Source: Virgisporangium aurantiacum (GTDB lineage Bacteria; Actinomycetota; Actinomycetes; Mycobacteriales; Micromonosporaceae). Taken from it: DNA of 64,000 nucleotides. Position 1 is the stretch's first letter; each line of letters begins with the position of its first letter. A model generated the notes under the pieces. It had not been told where the DNA came from. It did not search any database and was given only the letters and a program-made list of their open reading frames with translations. Shown here one piece after another: positions 17,931-26,277 of the stretch. The stretch is taken from assembly GCF_016863635.1 (NCBI RefSeq), contig NZ_BOPG01000104.1, positions 1 through 64,000 on the forward strand, in the 5' to 3' direction. Both the position numbers and the translations under genes were made by a program.

Positions 17931-18589
17931 GCGACGACATCACGGTGCTGCTCGTCGACGACCAGGAGCTGTTCCGCGAGGGGGTCCGGGTCATCGTCGA
18001 CGCGCAGGACGGCATGCGCGTGGTCGGCGCGGCCGGCGACGGGGTGGAGGCGGTCCGCCTCGTCGAGGAGTTGCAACCCGACGTCGTGCTGATGGACGTC
18101 CGGATGCCGCTGATGGACGGCGTCGAAGCGTCCCGGCAGATCTTCGCGCCGGAGCGGGTCGCCCGGCGTACCAGGCCCGTCCGCGTGATCGTGCTGACCA
18201 CGTTCAACCTCGACGACCGGGCCGCCACCGCGATCCGCCACGGCGCCAGCGGTTTCCTGCTCAAGGACACCACGCCGCTGATGCTGCGGGACGCGATCCG
18301 CACGGTCCACAACGGCAACGCGGTCCTCGCGCCGCAGGACCTGGCCACGTTGCTGGACCGGCAGTTCCGGGCCGAGGTGACGCCGCCCGCGGCGTTCCTC
18401 GGGCTCACCGACAAGGAACGCGAGGTGTTCGCCGCCGTGGCCCGCGGCCTGTCCAACGCGGAGATCGCCGGCACCGTGTTCGCCAGCGAGTCCACGGTCA
18501 AGACCCATGTCGGCGCCATCCTGCGCAAGTTGGCGCTGCGCGACCGGGTGCAGATCGTGGTGTTCGCCCACGAACACGGCCTGGTCTGA
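17927..18589 (+). CDS. NarL/FixJ-family response regulator
   Basis: This 220-residue regulator has a receiver domain with Asp57 (VVLMDVRMP), conserved Thr in VLTTFN and Lys in FLLKD. The LuxR-type helix-turn-helix (about 155-215) includes LTDKEREVFAAVARGLSN and ESTVKTHVGAILRKL. It is the last gene of the VanX-Alr-ABC-Ddl-kinase operon and ends at a strong hairpin. Autoregulation of the operon is the usual pattern, but no binding site could be pinned down. Confidence 0.93.
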   Translation: MSDDITVLLVDDQELFREGVRVIVDAQDGMRVVGAAGDGVEAVRLVEELQPDVVLMDVRMPLMDGVEASRQIFAPERVARRTRPVRVIVLTTFNLDDRAATAIRHGASGFLLKDTTPLMLRDAIRTVHNGNAVLAPQDLATLLDRQFRAEVTPPAAFLGLTDKEREVFAAVARGLSNAEIAGTVFASESTVKTHVGAILRKLALRDRVQIVVFAHEHGLV

Positions 18590-18593
18590 GGTC

Positions 18594-18619
18594 CCGGGCT
18601 CCGGCGGACCGGAGCCCGG
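18594..18619. terminator. Hairpin terminator, 11-bp perfect stem
   Basis: CCGGGCTCCGG (18594-18604) pairs perfectly with 18609-18619 around CGGA, directly after the response regulator stop and before the convergent hydrolase stop. It probably ends both transcripts. Confidence 0.8.
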
Positions 18620-18631
18620 AACCACGGGTTG

Positions 18632-19738
18632 TCAGACGACGCAGCCGTCGGAGTTCTTGGTGCCGGTGAACGTGTAGCTGTCGACCCAGTTGTTCGTGTA
18701 GGTGTACGCGTCAGCGGCGGTCGTGTGGAACGCGAACGAGTGCCCCGCGTTGGCCACCGCGTAGGCGCTCATGCACGCCCGAATCCCCCAGTTGGGCTTC
18801 TCCCGGGTGAACACCGCGGCCGAGTTGGCGCAGCTGAGCCCGCTCGCCTCGTTGCAGTACAGCGCGTCGTACTGGCCGGCCACGATGAGCACCGGCACCT
18901 TGACCGCGGCGAGGACCGCCGGGTTCCGCGCCGCGCCGACGCTCGCGCGTTCGGCCGTGGTGGCCGTGGACTTCGAACTCTCGTCCTGGCTCACCAGGGT
19001 CGAGTTGCTGCCCGACAGGTGGAAGAACAGGTCGTCGCGCGTGCCCGGAATCGTGGTGATGTACCCGTCCGGAAGGTTGGCCTTCGACCAGATCGGGTCC
19101 TCCTTCGTCGACCACAGCGAGTTCGCGAACAGCGACACCGACGGCGAGTAGGTCGCGGTCAGGAACGAGTTGAGCACCAGGTAGTTCGGCACCGTGGTGG
19201 TGTCGGTCGCGGTGCCGGCGAGGTACTGCAGGATCCCGGCGCCGTACGAGTGCCCGACACCCACGACGGTGGAGAACGCCCGCGTGCCGATCGCACCGGC
19301 GCGGAGCTTCTGCACGAGCTGGCCGACGACGTAGGCGTGCGACTGGGTGGTGAGCAGGTTGGGCGCCGGGTGGTCACTCATCCCGGTGCCGAGCCGGTCG
19401 ATGGCGAACGTCGAGTAGCCCCGGCCGGTCGCCGCGAACACGTACGAGTACGTGCTCGGCTGGTAGGTCGAGTTGAAATAGAGGCGGTCGTAGGTGATGC
19501 CGGGCACCAGCAGTTCCACCGTGCGCGCACCCCGTTGGATGTCGGTGGCCACCACGCACAGCCGGCCCACCAGGTTGTACGTGGTCGTGTCGGTGGCGGA
19601 GAGCTTCACCGGCACGGTGTAGGTGGCGCAGCTGGCACCGGGCGGGTCGGTCTCGGCCTGCGCCGCCGACGGCGTCACGACCGCGACGGACACCGTTGCC
19701 AGTAAGGCGAACGCCGCTAACCGCATGATTTTGGGCAT
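18632..19738 (-). CDS. Secreted alpha/beta hydrolase
   Basis: This 368-residue exported protein has a signal peptide (about 1-28). The nucleophile elbow is VGVGHSYGAGI, an upstream block is LLVPGITYDR (oxyanion region), a candidate acid is in AGQYDALYC and the base His in VANAGHSFAFH. The fold is that of lipase/peptidase-like alpha/beta hydrolases. Cysteine pairs near the C-terminus suggest a disulfide outside the cell. The ATG at 19738 has GGGGGA upstream. It converges on the VanX-Alr operon and is unlikely to belong to it. Substrate unknown. Confidence 0.82.
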   Translation of the reverse strand: MPKIMRLAAFALLATVSVAVVTPSAAQAETDPPGASCATYTVPVKLSATDTTTYNLVGRLCVVATDIQRGARTVELLVPGITYDRLYFNSTYQPSTYSYVFAATGRGYSTFAIDRLGTGMSDHPAPNLLTTQSHAYVVGQLVQKLRAGAIGTRAFSTVVGVGHSYGAGILQYLAGTATDTTTVPNYLVLNSFLTATYSPSVSLFANSLWSTKEDPIWSKANLPDGYITTIPGTRDDLFFHLSGSNSTLVSQDESSKSTATTAERASVGAARNPAVLAAVKVPVLIVAGQYDALYCNEASGLSCANSAAVFTREKPNWGIRACMSAYAVANAGHSFAFHTTAADAYTYTNNWVDSYTFTGTKNSDGCVV

Positions 19739-19850
19739 GCAAAAATCCCCCGTTCACGAATGAAAATCGATCATCCGGATCGTAGGGACGTCGATCTCTA
19801 TTCACCTCGGCCGATTGGACACTCTTCCCCGGCCGCGCCCACGGGTCGGC

Positions 19851-21350
19851 TCAGGTGGGCGCACCCGGTGGAATGAACGGCAGGCCGGGCGGTGCGCCGT
19901 GCTCGACGAGACGCAGCAGCGCCGCCGTGTCCAGGTGCTCCTCGACGGCGTCGGCGAGGCGTTCGATCATCGCGGCGCGGTGGTCGGCGAAGCCGGGCGC
20001 GCCGTCGGCCGGGGTCCAGGTGACGCCCGCCTGCGCAGCCGCCGCCGTCAACCAGGCCCGCCGGAACGCGTCGTTCTCGAACGCGCCGTGCCAGGTCGTC
20101 CCCCAGACGGCGCCGCGCCGGAAGCCGTCCAGGAACGGCTCGAGATCTTCGTTGGGACGCGCGACGCCGTGATGGATCTCGTACGCGTCCACCGGGTGCC
20201 CGCCCCACTCGCCACGCGGCCGGCCGAGGCGCTTGTCCCGGTCGAACGTCACCTCGACCGGGAGCAGTCCGAGCCCCGGCACCCGGCCGACCCCCGACTC
20301 GACCGGGTCGTCGATGTGCTCGGCCAGCATCTGGTAGCCGCCGCAGATGCCGAGCACCGGCCGGCCCTGTTCCGCGCGGCGGGCGATCGCGTCGGTGATG
20401 CCGCGGCGCCGGGCCCAGTCCAGGTCGGTGACCGTGGCCCGGGTTCCCGGCAGCACCGCGATGTCGGCGGCGGCGACCACGTCCGGGTCGGCCGTGACGG
20501 TCACCGCCACGCCCGGTTCGGCGGCGAACGCGTCGACGTCGGTGGCGTTCGACAACCGCGGAAACCGCACGACCGCGACCCGCACCGTCGCGCCGTTCCC
20601 CGGCCGGTGACCCGACCAGCCGGCCACGGCGAGCGCGTCCTCGGAGTCGAGCCAGACGTCGTGCAGCCACGGGATGACGCCCAGCACCGGCCGCCCGGTC
20701 GCCGCCTCGATCATGTCGAGTCCGGGCGTGAGCAGCGACCGGTCGCCCCGGAACTTGTTGACGATCCAGCCGGCCAGGTGCGCCTGGTCGTCGGCGTCGA
20801 GCAGGGCGAGGGTGCCGAACATCGCGGCGAACACGCCGCCCCGGTCGACGTCACCGACCACGACCACCGGCATGCCCGCCCGCCGCGCCAGCCCCATGTT
20901 GACGTAGTCGTTCGTGCGCAGGTTGATCTCGGTCGGGCTGCCCGCGCCCTCGCAGACCACCACGTCGAACCGGGTGCGGAGATCCGCGAGCGCGGCGAAC
21001 GCTGTCTCCGCGAGGATCTGACGTCCGGTGGCGAACTCCCCCGCGTGCAACTCCCCGTACGGCCGGCCGAGCAGGACGACGTGGCTACGCCGATCGGTGC
21101 CCGGCTTGAGCAGCACCGGGTTCATCGCCGCCTCCGGCTCCGCCCTCGCGGCGATCGCCTGCATCCACTGCGACCGTCCGATCTCGGCCCCGTCGCGGCA
21201 CACCATCGAGTTGTTCGACATGTTCTGCGCCTTGAACGGCGCCACCCGGAAGCCCTGGCGGGCCAGCCACCGGCAGATCCCGGCCGTGACGAGACTCTTG
21301 CCCGCATCCGACGTGGTCCCGGCGACGAGGATCGCATTCACCGCTCCCAC
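19851..21350 (-). CDS. cobQ: Cobyric acid synthase
   Basis: This protein of about 499 residues amidates four carboxylates of adenosylcobyrinic a,c-diamide using glutamine and ATP, late in cobalamin synthesis. The N-terminal dethiobiotin-synthetase-like domain carries P-loop GTTSDAGKS and block PFKAQNMSNNSMV. The C-terminal glutamine amidotransferase domain has nucleophile Cys in LGICGGYQML and His in YEIHHG. The start may be GTG 21350 or GTG 21341; the latter has GGGAG just upstream. No cobalamin riboswitch is recognisable upstream. The gene stands alone and borders the foreign island that begins at about 21.4 kb. Core-genome gene with very clear identity. Confidence 0.96.
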   Translation of the reverse strand: MGAVNAILVAGTTSDAGKSLVTAGICRWLARQGFRVAPFKAQNMSNNSMVCRDGAEIGRSQWMQAIAARAEPEAAMNPVLLKPGTDRRSHVVLLGRPYGELHAGEFATGRQILAETAFAALADLRTRFDVVVCEGAGSPTEINLRTNDYVNMGLARRAGMPVVVVGDVDRGGVFAAMFGTLALLDADDQAHLAGWIVNKFRGDRSLLTPGLDMIEAATGRPVLGVIPWLHDVWLDSEDALAVAGWSGHRPGNGATVRVAVVRFPRLSNATDVDAFAAEPGVAVTVTADPDVVAAADIAVLPGTRATVTDLDWARRRGITDAIARRAEQGRPVLGICGGYQMLAEHIDDPVESGVGRVPGLGLLPVEVTFDRDKRLGRPRGEWGGHPVDAYEIHHGVARPNEDLEPFLDGFRRGAVWGTTWHGAFENDAFRRAWLTAAAAQAGVTWTPADGAPGFADHRAAMIERLADAVEEHLDTAALLRLVEHGAPPGLPFIPPGAPT

Positions 21351-21463
21351 CCCCGGATGCGCTTCCCGAATTTTGGACCCCGCTACACGCTCGACTCTTG
21401 CACTTTCGCGTTGGCGACCGGCTGTCGACCTGGACGCCGGCCACGGTCGCCTGCCGCGAGGTC

Positions 21464-21771
21464 ATGGACATGGAGTTGCCGGCCCTGATCGCGGACGGCT
21501 ACACCGTCCTCGACGGGGTCCTACCCACCTCGACCGTGCCACCGTCGAACAGATCGCCGACGCTCTGGCCCGCGTCCGCGTCGGCGACAAGCCCGGCGAA
21601 CACCCGCTCATCCGGCTCTACGGCCACATCGCCGCTGTCGGCTGGGAGGCCGACGACGGCAGCAACACCCGCGAGGTCGAAGTCGACCGGGTCCACCCGG
21701 ACCCCGCCGGACGGTACGCCCTCGGTGTCTACCTTTGGCCGTGGTCCGTGGCCGGCGAGGTGATCCTGTGA
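21464..21771 (+). pseudogene. Decayed small actinobacterial mobile-element cargo gene (first of three)
   Basis: Two reading frames are needed to read a coherent product. The first gives MDMELPALIADGYTVLDG; the second picks up from PTHLDRATVEQIADAL and runs through LIRLYGHIAAVGWEADDG to VAGEVIL at the stop. The switch lies near 21520-21530. The C-terminal part resembles small conserved proteins found in clusters on actinobacterial integrative elements; their function is unknown. Its stop overlaps the GTG of the next remnant (GTGA), so the original operon order is still visible. Confidence 0.5.
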
Positions 21772-22119
21772 TCATCACGCTGGGGTTCACCGAGTCCGAC
21801 CGCGACGCCGGCTACGTCAGCTTCTCTGCCGGCTACCGAGCCGATGCGCGGCAGCAGGTCGTCACCATCATGCTGGAAGGCGACGGGTCGCAGTACGACG
21901 CCGAGCAGTGGGCGGAGGCAGCATTCGTCGCGTCGAACCACCCCGGCGAGGCGCCCACCGGACCGGCCAGAACCATCCCCGCTCGCCCTCGCCGAACAGG
22001 TGACAGGCCCACTTCGGAGCCTGTCCGTCGGAGACACGGTCACCGAGCACGGCCAGATGTGGGCCTGCGAGAGCGGCGGCTGGCGACACGTCGACCCGCA
22101 GCCGGGAGACACCCCGTGA
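21768..22119 (+). pseudogene. Decayed small cargo gene (second of three), frameshifted
   Basis: GTG 21768 starts VIITLGFTESDRDAGYVSFS and reads well to about NHPGEAPTG. A shift near 21965-21985 is then needed to continue as ALAEQVTGPLRSLSVGDTV to the stop at 22119. Without the shift the frame runs on through the next gene with no sensible protein. A C-terminal QMWACESGGW block is typical of a small conserved actinobacterial protein of unknown function. GTGA overlaps occur on both sides. Confidence 0.55.
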
Positions 22120-22444
22120 CCGGCCCGCAGCGCCCGGCGATCCCGGCGCGGCTCGCGGCCCGGCCCGTCGACCCGCGCCGAGGGCTGCCCATCCCGTACG
22201 TCAACGAACACGACGACGGCACCGTCGACTTCGCCGTCATCAACGGCGGCCGGGTCCTGGAATGGGTCCGTGGCCGGCTGTGCGGGCTCTGCGGTCAACG
22301 CCAGGAGTTCCTCGTCGCGTTCGTCGGCGGGCCGGGCGGGTTCCACCAGCGCCTGTACACCGATCCACCGAGCCACGTCACTGTGCTCGGGCAGCTCTGG
22401 ACCTGTGCCCGTACCTGAAATCTGCACGGGTTCGCGATTTCTGA
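22116..22444 (+). pseudogene. Decayed small cargo gene (third of three), zinc-ribbon-like, frameshifted
   Basis: GTG 22116 starts VTGPQRPAIPARLAARPVDP and includes RLCGLCGQ, a single CxxC knuckle. Near 22378 the frame must slip to read HCARAALDLCPYLKSA and stop at 22444; unshifted it ends prematurely at 22418. The pattern, a CxxC knuckle early and Cys-rich end, matches a family common in actinobacterial integrative elements that is often misnamed an OmpA-like biogenesis protein. Probably not functional. Confidence 0.55.
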
Positions 22445-22583
22445 ACGTTCCACCACGGGGAACTGAACACGCTACCGTCTCGGGTGGCAGCGTATCGGCA
22501 TGGGTTCCGGAACTCGAGTACGAAGCTGAGGTTTCTCCGGTCGCCTGATGCCGGTGAGACGAAGGTGTACTGCGGGGGCGAGA

Positions 22584-22784
22584 ATGTGCGATCAGGCCAA
22601 GATTAGCGAAGCGCAGCAAAAGGCCAAAGATCAGGGCTACGGGTTTCGGGGGCCAACCTTCAGCCTGGTCAACGGCACCCCGAGGGAATTCGACAACATC
22701 GACGAACTTCTGGATTTCCTCAACGAGAAGATCCAAAAGGACCGTGATGAAGAGGCGAAGGCCAAGGGGCCTAGCGGCCGTTGA
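22584..22784 (+). CDS. Small hypothetical protein, charged, 66 residues
   Basis: ATG 22584 follows GCGGGGGCGAG and opens a 66-residue protein, MCDQAKISEAQQKAKDQGYG..., with a helical, acidic-basic C-terminus (LLDFLNEKIQKDRDEEAKAK). An upstream ATG at 22548 would add 12 residues. Base composition is lower in GC than neighbouring core genes. It lies convergent with the truncated integrase, overlapping its stop by 14 bases. No family recognised. Confidence 0.45.
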   Translation: MCDQAKISEAQQKAKDQGYGFRGPTFSLVNGTPREFDNIDELLDFLNEKIQKDRDEEAKAKGPSGR

Positions 22785-23530
22785 GGTCTGGATGGTTCAG
22801 CGTCGCGAGGTACCGCAGTAGCGGTGGAATCGTGAGGCCGAACATGTCACTGGCGCGGCGGATGTCGCCGCCGCTGGCGTGGATTTCGTCGAGGATGCGG
22901 TCTTCGCGGAATCGGTGGGCGGGTATGCCGAGTGTGTCGTTGACCCAGACGTAGCTGACCTCGGTGGTCCGGATGGCCGTGTAGACGTTGATGAACAGAT
23001 GCGGGTTCGCGGTTCGTGGCCAGCGGTTCGATCGGTGGTCGAGCCAGGCGGCGAGCCGTGCGGTCACGGCCGGAGCCAGTAATACGACGCGGCCGTCGAT
23101 GTGCAGGCGACCGTCGCGGATGTCGACGAGTCGCATGTTGCGCAGGTCACGCGGTCGGACGCCGTGGAAGATCAGCAACGCTGCCAGGGCGCTCCGCGCG
23201 GGATTCTCGGGATCCAGCGTGGCGCGTAGGTCGCTGACTTGAAGAGGAAGCGGTGTGCGGCCGACGAGGCGGGAGGTCCGGATGCCGGTGGTGGGATTCG
23301 TGAAGGCCATCTTGCGGCCTTTGAGTACGCGGAAGATCGACCGAAGTCCGAATAGGACGTCCTTGCGCCTGGTTGCGTCCGAGGGTAGGACGTGCAGCAC
23401 GTTGTCGCGGGTGACCTCGCGCAGTGACTCATAGCGCCGGGCGAACGAGCGTAGGGCGGGCAGCGCGACCGTGAGATGGTTGCGGATGGTTGCGGATGGT
23501 TCGGTCGGTGCGAGGGCGCATGCGGGGTGG
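22771..23530 (-). pseudogene. Truncated tyrosine-recombinase-like integrase (C-terminal part)
   Basis: About 250 residues remain, from around IRNHLTVALPALRSFARRY to HPDLNGR at the stop. Features are a helical SAM-like segment, GLRSIFRVLKGRKMAFTNPT, then a catalytic-domain-like part (ALLIFHGVRPRDLRNM, WLDHRSNRWP, HLFIN) and the ending EDRILDEIHASGGDIRR...FGLTI seen in large actinobacterial integrase-like proteins of roughly 700 residues. The N-terminal two thirds are gone; at about 23530 the sequence changes abruptly into GGDEF-gene sequence on the other strand. The canonical HxxR and Tyr are not obvious, so it may be a recombinase-derived protein even when intact. Confidence 0.6.
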
Positions 23531-23541
23531 AGTTGTGCTGC

Positions 23542-24068
23542 CGTGACGCATGACGGCGAACCCGTCCCACCACCGTCGCCCCTGATCGACCTCGACCGGT
23601 TCAAACACACCAACGACACCCACGGCCACCACGTCGGCGACGACCTGCTGCGCGTCATGGCCGAACGCCTCGCCACCGCCGCGACGGCGGCCGGCGCGAC
23701 CGCGGCCCGCCTCGCCGGCGACGAATTCCTCCTGCTGCTACCTGCCGACACCGACGACGACCACGCCAAACCGATCGCGGCGATCCTCGACCAAACTTGC
23801 CGAGCCGGCCACCCTATCCACCGACGACGGCGACATCATCATGCACCCGCAGGCCATCGCCGTCTACGACAGCACCCTCGGCACCTTCGACACGATGCTC
23901 CACCACGCCGACATCGCTCTGCACCACGCCAAACAACAGCGCGGCACACACCGCACCTGCAGCCCGCAGATGCGCATGCCCCGCAACGCCGGACGCCACG
24001 GCCAACGCCGACGCGACGCGCACACCACCGACCACAACGGACAGCCCGGCGGCGAGGTGACCGCATGA
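23542..24068 (+). pseudogene. GGDEF-domain remnant, N-truncated and frameshifted
   Basis: The remnant begins inside a GGDEF domain (LIDLDRFKHTNDTHGHHVGDDLL, then RLAGDEFLLLL, where AGDEF replaces GGDEF). It needs a shift near 23795 to continue as STDDGDIIMHPQAIAVYDS and LHHADIALHHAKQQRG to the stop at 24068. The normal start of the domain (DxLTGLPNR) is missing. This is the short type of GGDEF protein carried by actinobacterial integrative elements rather than a chromosomal cyclase such as that at 39442. Diguanylate cyclase activity is not expected. Confidence 0.65.
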
Positions 24069-24223
24069 TCGAACGCGACATGGCGTGTGCCGTTTGCGGG
24101 CACGCACTTATCGCCATCGACCACGATGGCCAGATCACCTTCGAGCACCCCGCCACGCCGAGCAAGATCACGAGCCGCAACCCATGCCGGCATACCAACA
24201 CCGTGACATCTATTCCCGGCTGA
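24065..24223 (+). CDS. Small hypothetical protein with CxxC, 52 residues
   Basis: ATG 24065 overlaps the GGDEF-remnant stop (ATGA). The product MIERDMACAVCGHALIAIDH... contains one CAVCGH knuckle and a distal Cys, like small zinc-binding proteins that follow the GGDEF gene in integrative elements. It may itself be shortened or no longer expressed. Confidence 0.4.
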   Translation: MIERDMACAVCGHALIAIDHDGQITFEHPATPSKITSRNPCRHTNTVTSIPG

Positions 24224-24635
24224 GTAGGTCGCGAACAGGGCGACGTGCGCGCACCTCGCAAAGGTGAGAGGCCTGCGGTGAGCCGGAGATAGCGCTACCC
24301 GTGACTGACCCTGTAGAAGAACGAGCCGTAGGCCGCGCCTCGCACGGCTGCTCCCACGTGACGAGCGAACGGCACAGCGGCTGACGCCAACTGGTCGTGA
24401 AGCCCCGAGCAGAACAGGCCGGGTTGATGGTGCTGGAAACGCAGGCACGTCCTGCGATGTGTCAACCGTCCTCGACACCGCTTCGACCAAGCACTGGCAC
24501 AGATCCCGGACGCCTACCGGTCTGGCGTGCCGATCCTGCGCTTCATCGAGCCATTCCTACGGCGGCCGACTCACGCCGGATCCCTATCGTGTTCGACGAC
24601 ATGAAACCTTCTACGCATAAGCGCGAAGGAAGCCT
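24224..24635. other. Gene-free stretch with a possible IS1380-type transposase scrap
   Basis: No credible gene is present. Near 24485-24550, one plus-strand frame reads RFDQALAQIPDAYRSGVPIL, which resembles the ALAQIPDAxRxGxPIL block of actinobacterial IS1380-family transposases; only about 20 residues match and neither side continues the family. The rest looks like mixed debris at the edge of the AT-richer island. Confidence 0.3.
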
Positions 24636-26171
24636 CTAGACCGACGGGTGCGCTGAATCCATGTCATTACAAATCGAGGTCGCGAACGCCAACGCCGACC
24701 GTTTCCGTGCGCCAACTTGCTGAAGGCCGCGTGCTGACGGCTCCTGTTCGCTCCGGTTTTCAACCGACTCCATGATAAGTTCGAGCGCCGCAAGGTCTTC
24801 GTTTCTCACGGCGGCGAGGGCGCGCTTCAATTTTACTCGAATTTTCTCACTTGGAACTTCTCCCCGCGCCGCGCCGAGCAGGCGGTCAACTTCCTGCTTG
24901 GTCCCCGCAGACCATTCCGAGTACCGGTTCCATACCGTTCCTACGCGGTCGTCCCGAAATTTGTAAGGATACGTTAACCGATCAAGTTCTAATGGACCGA
25001 CAACCACCTCTGAATAGGTTATACGCGAGGTCGTAATCGGTTGAATTCGAAGTTTCTTTACGACACGGGAGTCGCAGTCCGACAAGGGCAATGACCGTAT
25101 GAACTCAAGGTTGGCGGTGAGGTCCTCGAATGCCATGTGTGGTTCAAAGAAGATGTATCCGATGTCAACCTGGAGGCCAAGCCGCTGCGCGATCCTAATT
25201 GCGCTATCATTTGTCCACGACCGCGCCTTTTTTTTGAACCTCCGAAGCTGTTCATTCGATCCGGCCTCAACTCCCACGAATACCTCTCGCAGCCCGGCCC
25301 TGCGTAGCACCTCCAATGCACGCAAACACGCCTTGGCTCGGAAGTCCGACGCCAACATCGATACAAAGAAATTGAGGTCTCGGTCAATTTCGCCGCGCTT
25401 CTTTGCGGTGATGACAGATTCGGCCAACGCTTCGGCCCGATCGTAGTTGCGGCCAAAGAAATCTTCATCGGTGAAATATGGGCTGCGTGCACCGAGTGAA
25501 CTGAGGACACACAGATCGTCCACGATCCGCTGGATCGGAAAGGGACGCCACACCTCGAACCCGAATCGCGACGCAACAGAACAAAACTCGCAACGGCCCC
25601 AGTGGCAGCCCCGGCTGCCCTCGATCCGGACGATTCCACCGCGTTGAACTACACGAGCAGTAAATGACCGATCCGGAAGGAGAGAAACATCGAACGCTTT
25701 GCTGCCGACGCTTGCTTGCAACAAATCACCATTGACTTGCACGTTCGTGATACCCCGAAAAATCTCCGCATTGCCTGGGCCCAACGCCCGCCGCCGACAG
25801 ATATCAACTAGTGCGACTTCCCCTTCGGACCGCACACATACGATCTGAGGATGGCGTCGGAGTAGCTCCGTGGGAGCATAGGTAGCGAGCAAGTTGCCCA
25901 CGACAACGACGGGTGGATTCGCCAGCCCGGCGACGATGCCCATGAGGCGATCGAGTCGGTCCAAGGACCCGATTTGGGCCGAAACGCCGACAACCTCCAC
26001 ATTGCGGAGTTCCTCCACAGTTGGGAGCGTCGGGTCGAGCATCAGCCACCGTTGCTCCACATTAAGATCCGAAATATTCGCGTTTCGTAGTGCCGCCGCC
26101 AAGCACCCCAGCGCGATAGGTTCGTTGAACTCATCCCTGTCAGCGCCGAGCTCGACCAACATCACTCGCAT
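24636..26171 (-). CDS. B12-binding-fold radical SAM protein
   Basis: This 511-residue protein has an N-terminal Rossmann-like region (about 1-130; PIALGCLAAALRNA, VVVVGNLLATYAP, RSEGE) of the B12-binding type. A radical SAM barrel follows (about 175-400) with the iron-sulfur cysteines in GCHWGRCEFC (Cys189, Cys194, Cys197). Spacing is CX4CX2C, not the usual CX3CX2C. No DxHxxG cobalamin-ligand motif is seen, so base-off B12 may not bind. The ATG at 26171 has GGAGG five bases upstream. Codon use is much less GC-biased than the chromosome, a sign of transfer. It is divergent from the MazG-like gene 106 bases away. Reaction unknown. Confidence 0.85.
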   Translation of the reverse strand: MRVMLVELGADRDEFNEPIALGCLAAALRNANISDLNVEQRWLMLDPTLPTVEELRNVEVVGVSAQIGSLDRLDRLMGIVAGLANPPVVVVGNLLATYAPTELLRRHPQIVCVRSEGEVALVDICRRRALGPGNAEIFRGITNVQVNGDLLQASVGSKAFDVSLLPDRSFTARVVQRGGIVRIEGSRGCHWGRCEFCSVASRFGFEVWRPFPIQRIVDDLCVLSSLGARSPYFTDEDFFGRNYDRAEALAESVITAKKRGEIDRDLNFFVSMLASDFRAKACLRALEVLRRAGLREVFVGVEAGSNEQLRRFKKKARSWTNDSAIRIAQRLGLQVDIGYIFFEPHMAFEDLTANLEFIRSLPLSDCDSRVVKKLRIQPITTSRITYSEVVVGPLELDRLTYPYKFRDDRVGTVWNRYSEWSAGTKQEVDRLLGAARGEVPSEKIRVKLKRALAAVRNEDLAALELIMESVENRSEQEPSARGLQQVGARKRSALAFATSICNDMDSAHPSV

Positions 26172-26277
26172 GACGCCTCCGACCACGAGAGGATAGACAC
26201 ATCGTAGTCGACCGCCTACGCACTGAACAGCCGTCACCGTTGACGAACCGGCCGACCTTCGCGACAAGGGCATTCCG

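Noticed and set aside
10957..18589. Classical vanRSHAX vancomycin-resistance operon
   Set aside because: No VanH lactate dehydrogenase is present, the ligase keeps the Lys-Tyr pair of D-Ala ligases, and the regulator is NarL-type, not OmpR-type VanR.
21351..21463. Possible cobalamin riboswitch upstream of cobQ
   Set aside because: No B12-box-like sequence or extended paired structure is visible in the short gap before the gene.
23484..23515. Three copies of GATGGTTGCG-like decamer as a mini CRISPR
   Set aside because: Units are adjacent without spacers, only about 10 bases long, and no cas genes are present; no CRISPR array was seen anywhere in the window.
24300..24365. Hairpin-like GAGCCGTAGGCCGCG...CACGGCT resembling group II intron domain V
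   Set aside because: The paired lengths and the catalytic AGC/bulge pattern do not fit domain V, and no intron sequence precedes it.
24636..26171. Radical SAM gene as a prokaryotic viperin
   Set aside because: It has an N-terminal B12-type fold and CX4CX2C motif, and lacks the viperin size and motif pattern.
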